Positions 25,599 through 37,352 of a stretch of 64,000 bases of DNA are shown piece after piece. This stretch comes from Holothuria scabra. Taxonomy: Eukaryota; Echinodermata; Holothuroidea; Aspidochirotida; Holothuriidae. Location of the stretch: NCBI GenBank assembly GCA_037179385.1, contig CM074193.1:42130846-42194845 (forward strand). The letters run 5' to 3'. Numbering within the stretch: position 1 is the stretch's first letter; every line of letters starts with the position of its first letter. Position numbers and translations under genes: made by a program. The notes under the pieces are model-generated. The model did no database searches. It was not told the DNA's origin and saw only the letters and a program-made list of their open reading frames with translations.

Positions 25599-27381
25599 CT
25601 GTAACGGTAGTACTAACTACATTGGTAGAAGTCAGGGTGGTTTGTCTCCTGGTAAAGGCTTCATACAATGATGATGCATACGAGCTGCTGGTCACTACTG
25701 GTGCGGTATTATTTATTACATAGTCTTCCATACTCGTTAGTAACTCTAACAAATAGAAATAAAAGTAAAAAAAATAAAAGGATATATTAAAAGCAAAGTA
25801 CGTAGTTGGCAACCCATCATCACACTTCATCATCGAAGGAAAAAAAATGTGCATCCTATGTTCCAAGAGTTTCGTGGACAGTAAAAAGCTCAAGCAACAG
25901 ATGTTAGATATTAAAGCCTTACTACCTTACTACCTCATGGGTTGGGACCGCGTGTTTGGTCTAATGGTAAGAGCATCCGTCTCTCACGAGGAAGACCGAG
26001 GTTCTTCCCAGGTCGAGTCATACCACAGACTCTAAAAAATGGAACCTACTGCCGTTGTGCGTGATGCTCCGCATAAGCAATGGAGATAGGAAAACCAGCC
26101 AGTGAGACACCACTGGAAAAAAGGCCGTGGCCGGCTCGACTTGAACCAAAAGGTTGGAAACTGGGCCGTAGAACTTCATCTAACTAACTAACTACCTCAT
26201 GGGTTTTCTTCCTGAAACTCCACCAGGGCTTTGTCCAAGATTCCAACAAAGTTCTTGCTGTAAATGTTGTGTATCACTATTTGGTACTCTCATTAGACCC
26301 CCTTCTGGCCTTCAGACATCAAATTTCACTATGATTTGGGGCAAGTATTGATTATAAAGATCGCCATCTTCATTCTTAAAAGCAGTTATTTGTCAGCCCG
26401 AACTATAATTATCCAGTAGTTTAAAGAAATTCTCAAGTGACAAAACTCATTGATTGACGCCAAATTAAAAATTGCAGAGTACTGTCCCTCATGCTAAACA
26501 ACATGTACTATACTGAGAGTGTTCTGATTACATAGCTGCTCCTTATTAACTCACCAAGAACAGCTGAAACATAACTTGGATATTTGTGTCTGGATGAGGA
26601 TGAGTTTAGGACAGCCTGTTGTGGGAGAGACTAGAAATAAGTAGTTTGGGAAAGTTGGGACTGTGTGGGGTAATGTATACTTGTCTCTTTAGGGGGGAAA
26701 TACACAGTTACCCCATTTTGAATTATTTGGTCAATCTCCCCTATATTCATGAATAATTCTTACAAATCACGTGGCAATATTTTTCTCACAGTAGTAGGAA
26801 ATTTACAAGGTGAACTACTTGGTGTATCTTGAGTATGTAAGTCTTATATTTCATGAAAAGACTTGGGTCATAAACAATCACAACATTTTGGAGATTTTAC
26901 TGTAATCTTAAAGCAGCTTCGGTTGACTGCTAATGCCCTTAACAAATAGAGAGAATCGTTAAATCAATGTTAATTAAACATAAGGGTTTTAGTTGAGAAT
27001 CATAGTTGGAAAACATAAATGGTCTCTTTTGCTTTCATCACAAAGCTTTTACTTGTGTCTTCTCTCAGTGTATTCTTTAGTTTGTTGTAGTGCTTCATAA
27101 CTTGTTTTTAAGGGATTCTTCTGCCTCTGTTTCTTAGTCTCACGGGTTTTGGTAGTTTACATACAGTCGCTACCTTACTTAATTCATTAATATAGCTAAT
27201 TTTGTTACCATGTTATATCAAAGTGGACAGACAAATAAATGGAATGAAAAAATGAAATTACCAGTAATTGTAAAGTGGACTACAGAAGAAAACTCAGCCA
27301 CGATGTTTTCATCTTTACAACCGACCGCAAGCCTCACCGATACAGTCAGGTCTTTCATGTCAGTAGAATAGCATAAACGAT
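25599..27381 (-). CDS. Candidate multi-exon gene fragment, Ser/Thr-rich, unidentified
   Basis: Three minus-strand segments have good splice borders. 27381-27262 (120 bp, phase 1-1; acceptor TTATACAG, donor CTG/GTAATT) encodes LCYSTDMKDLTVSVRLAVGC and about 20 further residues. About 26630-26555 (donor CTTG/GTGAGT) encodes a piece with NSSSSRHKYPSYVSAVL. 25745-25599 (147 bp, phase 1-1; donor ACAG/GTAAGA) encodes a Ser/Thr-rich piece with NNTAPVVTSSSYASSLYEAF. The second and third segments join in phase; the first and second do not unless an exon is missing. Composition suggests an extracellular or linker region. I do not recognise the family. The gene would lie upstream of, and on the same strand as, the UBE3D-like gene. 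Confidence 0.4.
25949..26197 (+). repeat. tRNA-derived SINE, most complete copy
   Basis: The head is CGTGTTTGGTCTAATGGTAAG (A-box-like) with GAGGTTCTTCCC (B-box-like). The body runs through CCACAGACTCTAAAAAATGG, GCTCCGCATAAGCAATGGAG, CACCACTGGAAAAAAGG and GCTCGACTTGAACCAAAAGG. The tail is GGGCCGTAGAACTTCATCTAACTAACTAACTA, with a tandem CTAA terminus. It is used here as the family reference. It sits between two candidate minus-strand exons. Confidence 0.9.
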
Positions 27382-28164
27382 CTGTATAAATGTATAGGAA
27401 GTGTATGACACTTGAGGGTGGTTTGTTCTAAGATGTGATTTCTAGAAGGGTGAAGAAACGACGTGTTTATTTTCTAAGAAATTGAAAAGTTCATCACATT
27501 CATAGTTCACCTATACGAAGTCGGACCCCATATGGTTTCAACCATATGACCAACTAAATTTTGTACGCAAGATTCAAAAGGGGTCCACGTGTGCAGTACA
27601 CATGCATGTGGAATATCATCGAGTTAGCTGTTATGGTATTTATATACCTGTTTCGTTTATCGTTTTGTTCATTTGATTTACCACTTCATGCATAAATAGA
27701 AAATAATTACAAACATTAGATGAAACTTAATAGAGGCATATATGCATGACGTGAAGGGAAGTACGCGAAAAACCCTGTTGGGCTTGGAATATGCACTCCC
27801 TAGCATAACAAAAAAACAAAGCAACGTACAGAAGCAGTAACAAGAAATCAACAAATAAGATACAGAGAAAATAACAGACCAACCCTCGGAGAAACCTAAA
27901 CCACTAAAACAAAGAGGGTAACGAAAGAATTTTAAACACCATAACCCCCTCCCCCAACCCACCTGAGTAACAGCGGAAAAACACGGTTTAAGTCCAGTGC
28001 AGCACAAGATCAAGCATCATGATTAAAATGTTGACCACATGTGCGTCCCAGAACTATCCTACATAGGATATATTGAAATGAGCTGGCCTGTAAGTTAATG
28101 ATCTCATGTGAAAAACCACATGGACCCCATAGTTGGCCATATATGAGACCCATAAGGAAGAATC

Positions 28165-28302
28165 TACATGCCATTGGCCAAGTGGTTAGAGCATCCATAG
28201 CAAAGACTTTACAAATGGAACCCACTGCCATTGTGTTTGTTTCTCAGCATCAGCAATGAAGTAGAGAAACAAGCCAGTGAGCTACTGCTGGAAACTGATT
28301 GT
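28165..28302 (+). repeat. tRNA-derived SINE, rearranged head
   Basis: The head reads TTGGCCAAGTGGTTAGAGCATCC and then jumps directly to GCAAAGACTTTACAAATGG, so the B-box half is deleted. The body continues to CTACTGCTGGAAACTG and stops short of the usual 3' end. The head type matches that of 13838-14096. Confidence 0.7.
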
Positions 28303-28741
28303 TATGGGAGTTGTAAAGCACTTTAAAATGCCTTAGGCTGTATTCAGCAAAAGCACTATTAAGTGGACATCGTATCGACGAATATATTACACACGGCACA
28401 GCCGTTTCACTAATATGCTCAATGAAAGAAAGTGAAACATTTTGGCCTGACGTTACGGTTTCAACTTTTAGATAGGATTTAGCCATCAAACTAGATTCCG
28501 TTTCCAATATATTTTTTTGTTTACAAGTTTCCTCTTAATCCAGAAGATACAGCTTTATTACTCTCACAACATCGTTAGTAAAGGATCATTTTATGGGACG
28601 AACAAAGGCAGATTAAAACTACTTCTAGAATCATTTAATTATTATTGTACAACATATGACCTCAGTCTCATCCACAGCTACACAAACAAAGGCAACAATG
28701 TTACTGTAACTCAGCTTACCAACGTCCAAAAACAAAATGAT

Positions 28742-28831
28742 ATCGTTCTCGGTCTTTAAACTAAGATCGTGTGCCGTATCTGTTCTTTACAGAGAACCTA
28801 TAACGGAGCCGCATTTGGCAGACCGATGCCG
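28742..28831 (+). repeat. U2 snRNA-like repeat, copy B
   Basis: From 28742 the sequence matches U2 from its first nucleotide (ATCG-TTCTCGG...) with one gap and about 41 of 51 identities, ending with GTATCTGTTCTT and CAG. The branch-recognition GTAGTA is changed. The tail (about 28804-28830) matches the 28-nt tail of copies A and C at about 20 of 28 positions. This is the copy whose 5' end best preserves the U2 start. Confidence 0.65.
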
Positions 28832-29648
28832 AAAGGGTAAGAATAGAAGGAGATTGTTCAATTAAGCTTGCGGCTTTTTTCCTAAGTTTTCCTTAAGTAA
28901 AAAATTCGCTTTCAATCCCCCGGGCAATTTAGTTCACCAGGAAGACAGCGTCTAGTTTCGGGGCGATTTGCACTGTTCAAAATGAACTTTCCTAACTGGC
29001 AAACGACAGCCCTAACCCCTATCTCTAACAAAGAATACAGTCGATACAATTTAATGGCAACAATCAAGAAAAACCTTTTTAAACAGTGCATATCTCCCTC
29101 TAGTTTCAAATAAAATTCTTTCGGCTTCCTGGACGCAAATTAACGCCGTCTTTCTAACACAACAATCGTAACGTCTAAATATCTTAGAACCTCAGTAACT
29201 TCAGGGCCGACAAAGACCACTCGAGACGCCTTAAAAATATATTTTTATCGTGACATATTTGGGGGACCATTTGACCTTGTCTCCTCCACACAAATGCCAT
29301 TAATGTTAGTTCCTTAAAGTACGTAAAATGTTAAAAAAAGGTCCATATATCGCACCATGATTGCGTGTCAAGACACTCAATTTTTCAAAACTTTTCAAAG
29401 TGGTATTGGATTAAGTCCTATCTTTAAAACATAGGAACATGAGGCAAAGTAAAATAAAGATCGCAATTTTGGACAGGCGGATGGATAAATTCGGGAAGCG
29501 ATTTGAGTCTTAAAACCTGGCATACTTCATCCTTTCTTTGAGAACACGTCAAAGACACTAAGACACTTTCAACGGATATACATAAAAGACAACATGAAGC
29601 GAGTCAACGTCCTACAATAAAGCCAGAGCTATTCATTTTTTTCGGCAT
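28832..29648. other. Non-coding stretch, no feature recognised
   Basis: No domain, convincing splice pair or repeat match is seen. Confidence 0.4.
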
Positions 29649-30297
29649 AAGGGTCACACAACCTCAGATTACTTATTCGTAAGGTTTATTATCTATAAGG
29701 TTCGCTATTCATATTTAAGAAAAGGGTTCGTTTTTTGTAAGGTTCGTCATTCATAATTGCAGTAAGGTGTTCGATATTCATAATAGGAAACGGTTTCTTT
29801 ATTCATATTTTTATTAACGTTCGTTATTCATAATGGAAAAAGATCGTTTTTTACAACATGAAAAAAGGTTCCATTTTTAAATTGGGAAGAAAGGTTTAAT
29901 ATTCATGACAGGTTAAGGGGTCGATCTTTATAATAAAAAAAAAGGTCGATATTTATAATGAAATATTTTGAGTGTGAAACATTTTCGAAAAAGGCTATCG
30001 AACATTTATTATATATATCGAATTCCCTTTTTCGGATTATGAATATCAAACTATCCTTACCGTTATGAATATTTCTCGATGTCCTTAATGATTATGAACA
30101 AGGAATGTTGTCTTACTATGAAAATGAGCCCTTTCTTCGATTTTGAATACCTCTGTAATGAAAAGTTAACCCTTTCGTTGAATTATTAATAACAAACCTT
30201 TTGACTAATAAACCCATTTTATAGTAAAGTGTTTAGTTTTGTTTATGACCAATGAAACTTATATATAACGAACCTTATGAATATAGGGTAGACCCCG
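29649..30297. repeat. Large inverted array of short degenerate motifs
   Basis: From about 29670 to 29960 the motif AAGGTTCG.TATTCATAAT recurs about ten times with variation and spacing of roughly 20-35 bp. From about 30000 to 30290 the reverse complement (ATTATGAATA..CGAACCTT) recurs similarly. The outer ends GGGTCACACAACC and GGGTCTACCCTA (read inward from the right) may be terminal inverted repeats. No target duplication is evident. Foldback-type transposons are built this way. Confidence 0.7.
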
Positions 30298-30929
30298 CCG
30301 CGGTCACGGATCTTTACGTTGATCCAGGGAAAAGCAGTATTGGAGAATAATTGTGGCATATTTCTTGCAAGGTTGGTGAAATAACTTGTAAGAAAATCAC
30401 GTATCGGGTGTGATTTGCACCCACCGAGTACGTGTATTACGGTACTTATTTACTCTTGCACGTAATATGTACTTCAGAAAAAGGTACATACTGGACCTTG
30501 CTGCAACGGTTTTCTGTTTGCCTTACTACCTTCTCTTTTAATTCACCGTATTTTTCACATTGCGAAAATTGTTTACTTGGTTTTTTGTCGTAGGAAAGTA
30601 AACAAATCCAAAGAAATGGAAGAAAATATCAAGCTGGATTATTAAGAAGACTTGTTGCCTCATGTTTTCTCTTTTCCTTCGTGAGAGGACCTTCAAGTTT
30701 ATCGGATAAATCCTTTAATATAAAAAGTTTATTTCACCTATGCAGTCACAAATAAATACGCTCTGTTAAAATTTTAAGCGAAAAGAGCCATAATCACCAG
30801 GCTATGAACCTGTGAATTCAAAAACGATACAAAAAATTGACCGTCTTTAGATAATATCTCTTTAATATCGACAAACAGCTTTAAAAATTTTACAGTCGTC
30901 TGATAAAAAGACGTCAAAGTCTGATAATG

Positions 30930-33900
30930 ACTTGGTAAAGTACAAAACAAAATAATTACAGGAGCAAAGTCTTTTCTGAATATGGTGGTTGAGCTAAATC
31001 TTTGAAACAAAAAGGTGCTTTTAAACAACCTCAAGTGGCCAAGTTGGCCACCACTTTTATGAAGAAACAATTATCTTATGGCAAATTTAAAGCGTTGTAT
31101 GAGAAATATGATCAGCCTTCCAACATTGATTTGCTCTCTTCCAGCTCCCTGCTCCAAGTTACACGAGTGAACTGACTTATTTGGGATAACATAAATTTGG
31201 CTACCCGTATGACAGATTTAAAGACACAAAAGATGCAAATCTCGAATATGTTAGCAATGTCTGCTGGAACTGCCATATTGAATGAGATTCTAAACTCAAA
31301 GGCAGGTCAAGATAAAAAGACAATTCTCAGGAGCCTCACATATGCCCTATAGCTTTGCTAGGCACCGCAAATATTAATTGCATTTCTTGAGGCGAGAGCT
31401 AATTAACCAATTAATGGAAAATGAATACGAAATCTCTTTTCAAAACCCACCCTTCTGTGTACTTTACTTTTTAAAGACAATGTCCAACAACAAATTCGTG
31501 ACATCACGGAAGCTTCAAAAATTAGTAAACGTTGTTTAAAAGACAGAGGCAGAGAAAGAGAAATATATCCTTTTGTCCTAAGAGGTCGTACTGGACCAAG
31601 AAGAGACCACGATGGTGTTTTTTTAGGCGAAAGGGGGAGAATAAAACCACCGGCAAACAAATCCAAGTGAAGCAGGGGCGTCGATTTGGTTTTCAAAGTG
31701 GGGGGGGGGGGAACTCTGGCCTAAATTTTTCTCCTGCCCTGGTAAGGTGTGTACAGCGGCGTAGCTAGACATTTTTTTCGGGAAGGGGGTGGATCGACAA
31801 GCATCCAGGTTTGATTAATTTTTTGAGCATGAACACCACTGTACCAGGACCGTAATTTGCGCGCTGAAAGTTTTGCCATTTTTTCAAATATTTGAATTGA
31901 ATTGGAATTCTTGGTTTTCTGTTAGAAAATTTGAAAATTTAGGGGATTTTTGAAGAATTTGCATTTCCATTTGGCAATTTTGAGATTGAACGGCGACCAA
32001 AGATCATTGTTGCTACATAATGTGATCCAACCCCTAAGAAATGAAGCTCTCTGACGAAATATTTTGAGTCAAGAGCTTTTATAAAAGAAAATTTTGAATT
32101 TTATGAAAGAAAATTCATGAAAATAGCGCTGTAGTTACTGGTGTCACTTGATGATCAGGTGTCACATATAACAAATTTCCGTTTTTACTTACAAAGGCCA
32201 GAGCTCGGAAAATTTTACTCAAGGTATGGGCGAAGACTTCTGCTCAGGAATTTCAATTTGTGGTGGGCAAAGCGCGGAAAATAAATTGCTTCTTTGAGAC
32301 AAATAGTGAAGAATTATGTAGTTCTAATGGGGAGATTTCGAATTTTCATCAGTTGTCAAAACCACACAACAGGCCGGTTTCACAAATAGCAATTGTTTAC
32401 ACTATCTGCAAACAGAGGATGGAGGTGTACCTCTAATTCTTGATTGAAGTCTCTTATCTAGCAAACGTCAGTGTGATTTTTTTTTCTCTGATAATTGTCT
32501 AAATACGAAATGGTCGAATCGCTATACAAATGAATGAAATTTTGCATTAGAAATCATACATTTTTCTAAAAAAATTACATGGAGACTGTGCACCGAGACA
32601 TTTTCAGTTTCCTTAAAATGTGTTTGCCAATTACAGCCTGCCAGACCGGTCATTCACTAAGACCACAGATTTAATTAAAACGTAGTAGGGGCGATTCATC
32701 TTCTTCATATTCCTAAATATTGTGCAGCTTCATAACCACACCTGCTGCCCTATGAACACGAACAATCGACAAAATCATAGAGACCGTTGAATGATGTATG
32801 TTTGATATGCAAATGAAAAAAGAACATCAATGAGATTGCAAGCACGCGGAGGGCGCACAAATTTGGGGGATTTGAAAAGTAAACCTGTGGAATTATTGAT
32901 ACAGAAAGCTAGTCGATTGTAATCGTTACAGGACACCTTTCATAACGTACATGTATAGTCTTTTTGGTAGTACCTAACTTTTAAGTTTCACGTCAAAGAA
33001 GTAGGGGGACTTTTACGTTAGTGTTCCCTCCACTCAAAAAAGCAGGGGGGATGTCCCCCTGTTCCCCCCCAAATCGACGCCTCTGAAGTGAAGTAAACTG
33101 AATTGAAGCTAAGGAACGTGAACTGAGACTTTTGGGTTCAGGATTTCCCCGTAGGGATCAATGTCACAAGCCAATAGGCAGATAACATCATTTCATTCAA
33201 ACGTGGAAGAAATTGAATTCAGTTAAAGTAACTTTGAATTATTTCAGGGGTTATGATATAGATTTTTACTCCGCTTAAACAGTACAATATCATTGCTCCT
33301 TAAAAGAAAGAACGAAATAATGCCCTATCAACCAATTGACAGGAAGTCTTTAGAAAAAGAAATAATGACACGCAAGGCAAAAGGGGTAGTCGAAGAAACC
33401 CAAAACTCTCAAGGAGAATTTCTCTCGCCTATTTTCTTCCTTCGCCAAACGTAGGTCCTTTCGTATGGTTGTGAATCTGAAAAATCTGAGCAACACCGTG
33501 CAATATTATCATTTCAAGATGAATTCAACAAATTTTGTGTTGAAATTGTGGACTTCAAAGATGCATGCTTTATGTGCAAATTTCTCTGGACGTAAATAAT
33601 TTCTGGAATTGCTGAAGCAAGGGCAAATTTTTGGGAGTTACATTGATGACGTCCGTATTCAGGGTAAAACTACTGATGAATGTTTTTCTACAGTAAGGAA
33701 GTTGTCACTCCCTTAAAAAGGGTTGAATTTATTTCTATTTATCCTAAATTTAGTGTTTAATCTAAGCACATCCTTACTGTTTGAAGTAGATTCACAAAAC
33801 ATGATTGTGGAACCTAAAGAAAGGAAGAGTAGATAAGGCCTCATATTAAACTTTTAAAGACAAATTCCTCTTCACAGTTCCTGATTTGACTCACATTATA

Positions 33901-35200
33901 GGGTTGTTGATATCATTATTTTAAGGCGTCCATTTTTATTGATAGCTAGAGATCAATAAAATTAAGACTTTGACTATTCATCGTCGTAATTACGATGGTT
34001 CAGTAGTATTGGTGTCTAAAAAAGCTCTAGAGGGGTAAACACTGGTGAAATTTAATTTCTTCTGGTGCGTTCAAACCTATTAGATATGCCAAGCTAAGTT
34101 TTGAAATAGTCATGGATGCATCTAAACAACTAGAATTTTTACGAGTAATTAAATTGGGCTTGCCTCATTAATGTCATGGGTGGCCCTCGCTCACTGTCTT
34201 GCAACAAAATATGTAAATCCATGTGGCTGTGGTGAATGGAAAAAAATATGTGGATAACATGCGGTCACTTACCTGGCAAACAAAATATAGCTTCTCAGAA
34301 GATCCTTAGAAATGACAAGTATTTCAGAAGACAATACTGACATTGACATGGCATCATGGAGGCATAGCCACTAAAAACAGTACCGTTGTTATCAAAACAA
34401 GTAAACGCGCTTCTGAACAAACAGATTAAAGCTCTTCGACCGTCTGTAAAGCACATCTTCGAACTTTTTAACTATGATGTTTAGATAAGATCTTAGCTTA
34501 AGTTCTTATATAGTGTCAGATTGGCGTTTTCTACGTTGGTTATAAACTCCGAACCTGATAGGGCCATTGGGGAGAAATTGTTGGAAAATTTCTGAAAGGA
34601 GGTTACGAATTAAGACCTTCCACTTTCCAGTTGAAAACGATTTGGAATATCGGGATGCACTTGTGCTGATTTACTTGAGATCGGTTCATTCTTTTGGTGT
34701 TATTAATTTGAAGGAACTTAAATCTTAAATTAATTATGTTAATGACACTGGTTTCAATACAACGCTCCAGACACTCCAGCTTTCGGAAAGCAGGTCAATG
34801 CATGTTTATGATGATAAAGCTGTTTTTCAGGTGACCAACATCATTAACATACCACGTCCTTTGATATAGTTTTCAAAATATCACACTGCAGTCATTGTTT
34901 TCAAAGTTCTGCTTCATTATCTGAAGTCAACAAGCCATGTCAAAGAAAATCAAAAGCCAAAATTTTTATTAGTTACACCAAGCCACATAATGCCGCATCC
35001 ACAGATACTTTGTTGAGCTGGTTGAATAACTTATGAGCTGAGTCGAGAACAGGCATAGCTCGCTACAAAGAACGCGGTAACAGATCAGCAGCGGCAGCTT
35101 CGACAGCAATCTCAGCTTGTGTCCCGATGGATTAAATTCAAAGGACGTCAGAATGGCAACGAAAACAATTGTCACACTTTAAAATAAATCGATTAAAAAG
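30930..35200 (+). mobile_element. DIRS-like tyrosine-recombinase retrotransposon, decayed, split by a hAT insertion
   Basis: All three modules of DIRS elements are visible as frame-broken fragments. A gag-like region at about 31000-31665 includes LWDNINLATRMTDLKTQKMQ-like and DNVQQQIRDITEASKISK pieces. A reverse transcriptase at about 33340-33690 includes KGVVEETQNSQGEFLSPIF, then VVNLKNLSNTVQYYHFKM near 33465-33521, then YIDD at 33639-33650. RNase H-like debris follows. A tyrosine recombinase segment at about 34430-35140 includes KIFISYTKPHNAASTDTLLS at about 34960-35018, then a GNRSAAAAST box that keeps Arg but has Arg where the usual His stands. Stops and frame changes are dense. Terminal repeats were not identified. 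Confidence 0.7.
31673..33085. mobile_element. Non-autonomous hAT-like element, 1413 bp, 8-bp target duplication
   Basis: It is flanked by the exact 8-bp repeat AAGTGAAG (31665-31672 and 33086-33093). The ends are CAGGGGCGTCGATTTGG at the left and CAGAGGCGTCGATTTGG read inward from the right, with a poly-G just inside each. No transposase is seen. A second end-like motif, CAGCGGCGTAGCTAG, lies at about 31755 and may mark a nested element. The interior is homologous to parts of 62075-63580 (for example the GCTACATAATGTGATC and GAGCTCGGAAAATTTTAC phrases). It interrupts the DIRS relic. Confidence 0.85.
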
Positions 35201-37091
35201 CAAAATCAAATCAAATGTATACTAGCCTTATCTATGGCTAACTATTTTGCCTGTGTCGCTAATGTGCTACGATCGATGTACACCACGATATAAAAAACAA
35301 GTCATATTTTCAAAATAGATTTTCTACTTTTATCTGGAAAGCTTCTTTTGCATAATTTTTTAACTAATTTGACTAAATAATAGCCCAATACGATATCATC
35401 ATACTCTGTTCCGTGGGAAAAAACCAACTCGAGAGTCGGGAGTTATTTGAAAAATGATTTTCTCTCAGATAAGGTCGGACTTCTTGACGCAGGTGAGACA
35501 AGTAGTTGGGATGAAAGGAATGAGTTCATGAACTGATGAAGGGGATGACCGCGTGTGAACATAACAGCAATGGTAAGAACCTACATTACATATTGGCTAG
35601 AAAGCAAAATGCATTTGTTCTATCGTTCATTTATTGTTTTAAGTTCAAAAAGAAAACAGTCAACACAAGAAGTGCTACATATTCTTTGTACCTTTCATGA
35701 ACACATTAGTGTGAAATCTCATGAAATACCGAACTGGAATGTAAAGGAGAGCAGGGAGCTGTTACGGAAGGAAATAAAGCACTAACTTTTCCTTGAAAGC
35801 TGTCAGGCTTGACATCAATAAATCTTTAATTTTTGTACTCTCGAAACTTTAATACCATGTACAAAAGGGATCAGTTAATTACAACAATAGTTCGTATCGT
35901 CTGCTAGACCCCATAAACTTGGGGCATGATTTCAACCATTGCCAAAATATTGCTAGTCGTTAAACAAACAATTAAATTTAAGACCATCATCAAATTATTT
36001 CTTTTTTTAGGAACAACAGAACAATCCGGAATCTTTCCAAAATTCATACAAAAATGTTAGGCCCTGCATCCGTTGTTGAAAAGCGATGTCAGTAACCAAC
36101 GGAAAAATTAGAATAGCAAGAATCTTATCACTTAAAAGTGCAGTTAGGTCGTTTTGTCTAATAGGCTGACGCAGGTGTCACATTTGTCGGCAATGCTGAT
36201 AGGTTCGATGCATTGTCAATACGAGTTCTTTGTTTGAGGATTAGGCTAGTATGAAAGGGTTGATTTCTCATTAGGAGGGCCAAGTCAAACAAACCAGGGA
36301 CTTGCTAGCAACTCCCTGAACAAACTTACAAAAAGTGTTACAGGACCTGTCAATCAAAGCCTCTTCTCATAAAAAAAATTAGCGTAGTCTCAATACATAT
36401 GGTTTGATTAGATGAAATAGGATGAAGTGCTTAATCTCCTTCCGTAACAGCTGCCTGAAGAGGGGTTAAATCCTTAAATTAAAGGAAACATAAATGAAGT
36501 TTTGATCATCAAGTGACTAGGAACTATTCTTCGGGGAAAACAAAAACTTAAGGTAGGCAATACATACATCCTACCTAGGTTTTTCTAAACAAACAATTTC
36601 TCGCAGATAGAAACCAAAAGGATAAAACAATGCCGACGGTGTCAGGAACAGGCAATGTTAAGCGATCCACTCGTCCAAATGTTTCACAACGTTTCACCTT
36701 ATCTGTAATCTAACAAACAATAGTTATTCAGAGAGACCGTCAACATTACAAAAATCCCAAGCTGCGTCCAACTGTTTTTACTGAAAGTAAGTTTTCCACA
36801 TCATGAAGCATTCCAATACGTTTCATTCTGAATCCAACTCAACCCAAAAGACACAAATATACAAATATATTACCTTTGCTAACATGACCAAGTTTAAGCC
36901 AAACCAGGCTAGCCGAACAGTCAAGCAGTCACCTAAACGCAAAGTGAAATGGAAACATACATTTGCCGTGATCCCCGAAGGAGTTCTGCTTCGCTATGAA
37001 GAAACGTCCATTAAAGAACAACACTCAACTGAACAACTTCGTGGCCCTCAGATCCTTTATATCTTTGGTCAGCTGAAAGCTTTCATCTTAA
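35201..37091. other. Non-coding stretch with one inverted-repeat pair
   Basis: The phrase AGCTGTTACGGAAGGA occurs forward near 35758-35773 and reversed near 36438-36453. The matching continues through AAGCACT inside each arm, giving ~30-bp arms about 650 bp apart. This could be the ends of an unrecognised element. Otherwise nothing is recognised. Confidence 0.45.
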
Positions 37092-37348
37092 CCCTTTACC
37101 GTTGTGCTCCGATCGGGGCATATTTGCGCGCCTCGGGAGTGGGCGGAAAAGCGGACGTAGCCCGCCCCGCATCGGCTTCCGTAGGCCATTGACCCTGCGA
37201 CCTTCAAGTTAAACTATTGTCTCTCTCGTTGCTGTGGCCGAATTTTCGGGTAGCTACTCGCAGTTTCGAGCTCCGCGTGAAACAGTAAAGATGGGTGACA
37301 GCCGAGCTCCCCGCATGGGTCCAAAAGGACCCAAACAACGGTAAAGGG
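37092..37348. mobile_element. TTAA-flanked MITE (piggyBac-like ends), 257 bp
   Basis: TTAA lies on both sides (37088-37091 and 37349-37352). The termini are perfect 14-bp inverted repeats, CCCTTTACCGTTGT. CCC at the tip and TTAA duplication are piggyBac hallmarks. The interior is distinctly GC-rich (CGGGAGTGGGCGG, CCCGCCCCGC) against the AT-rich surroundings and encodes nothing recognisable. Confidence 0.85.
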
Positions 37349-37352
37349 TTAA

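Noticed and set aside
27678..28013. 111-codon minus-strand hydrophobic frame
   Set aside because: Composition reflects AT/A-rich antisense sequence; no splice support, start context or family match.
28250..28507. 85-codon minus-strand frame with protein-like look (METESSLMAKSYLKVETV)
   Set aside because: It runs into the SINE at 28165-28302, has no good acceptor or donor, and no recognised domain; kept only as a note.
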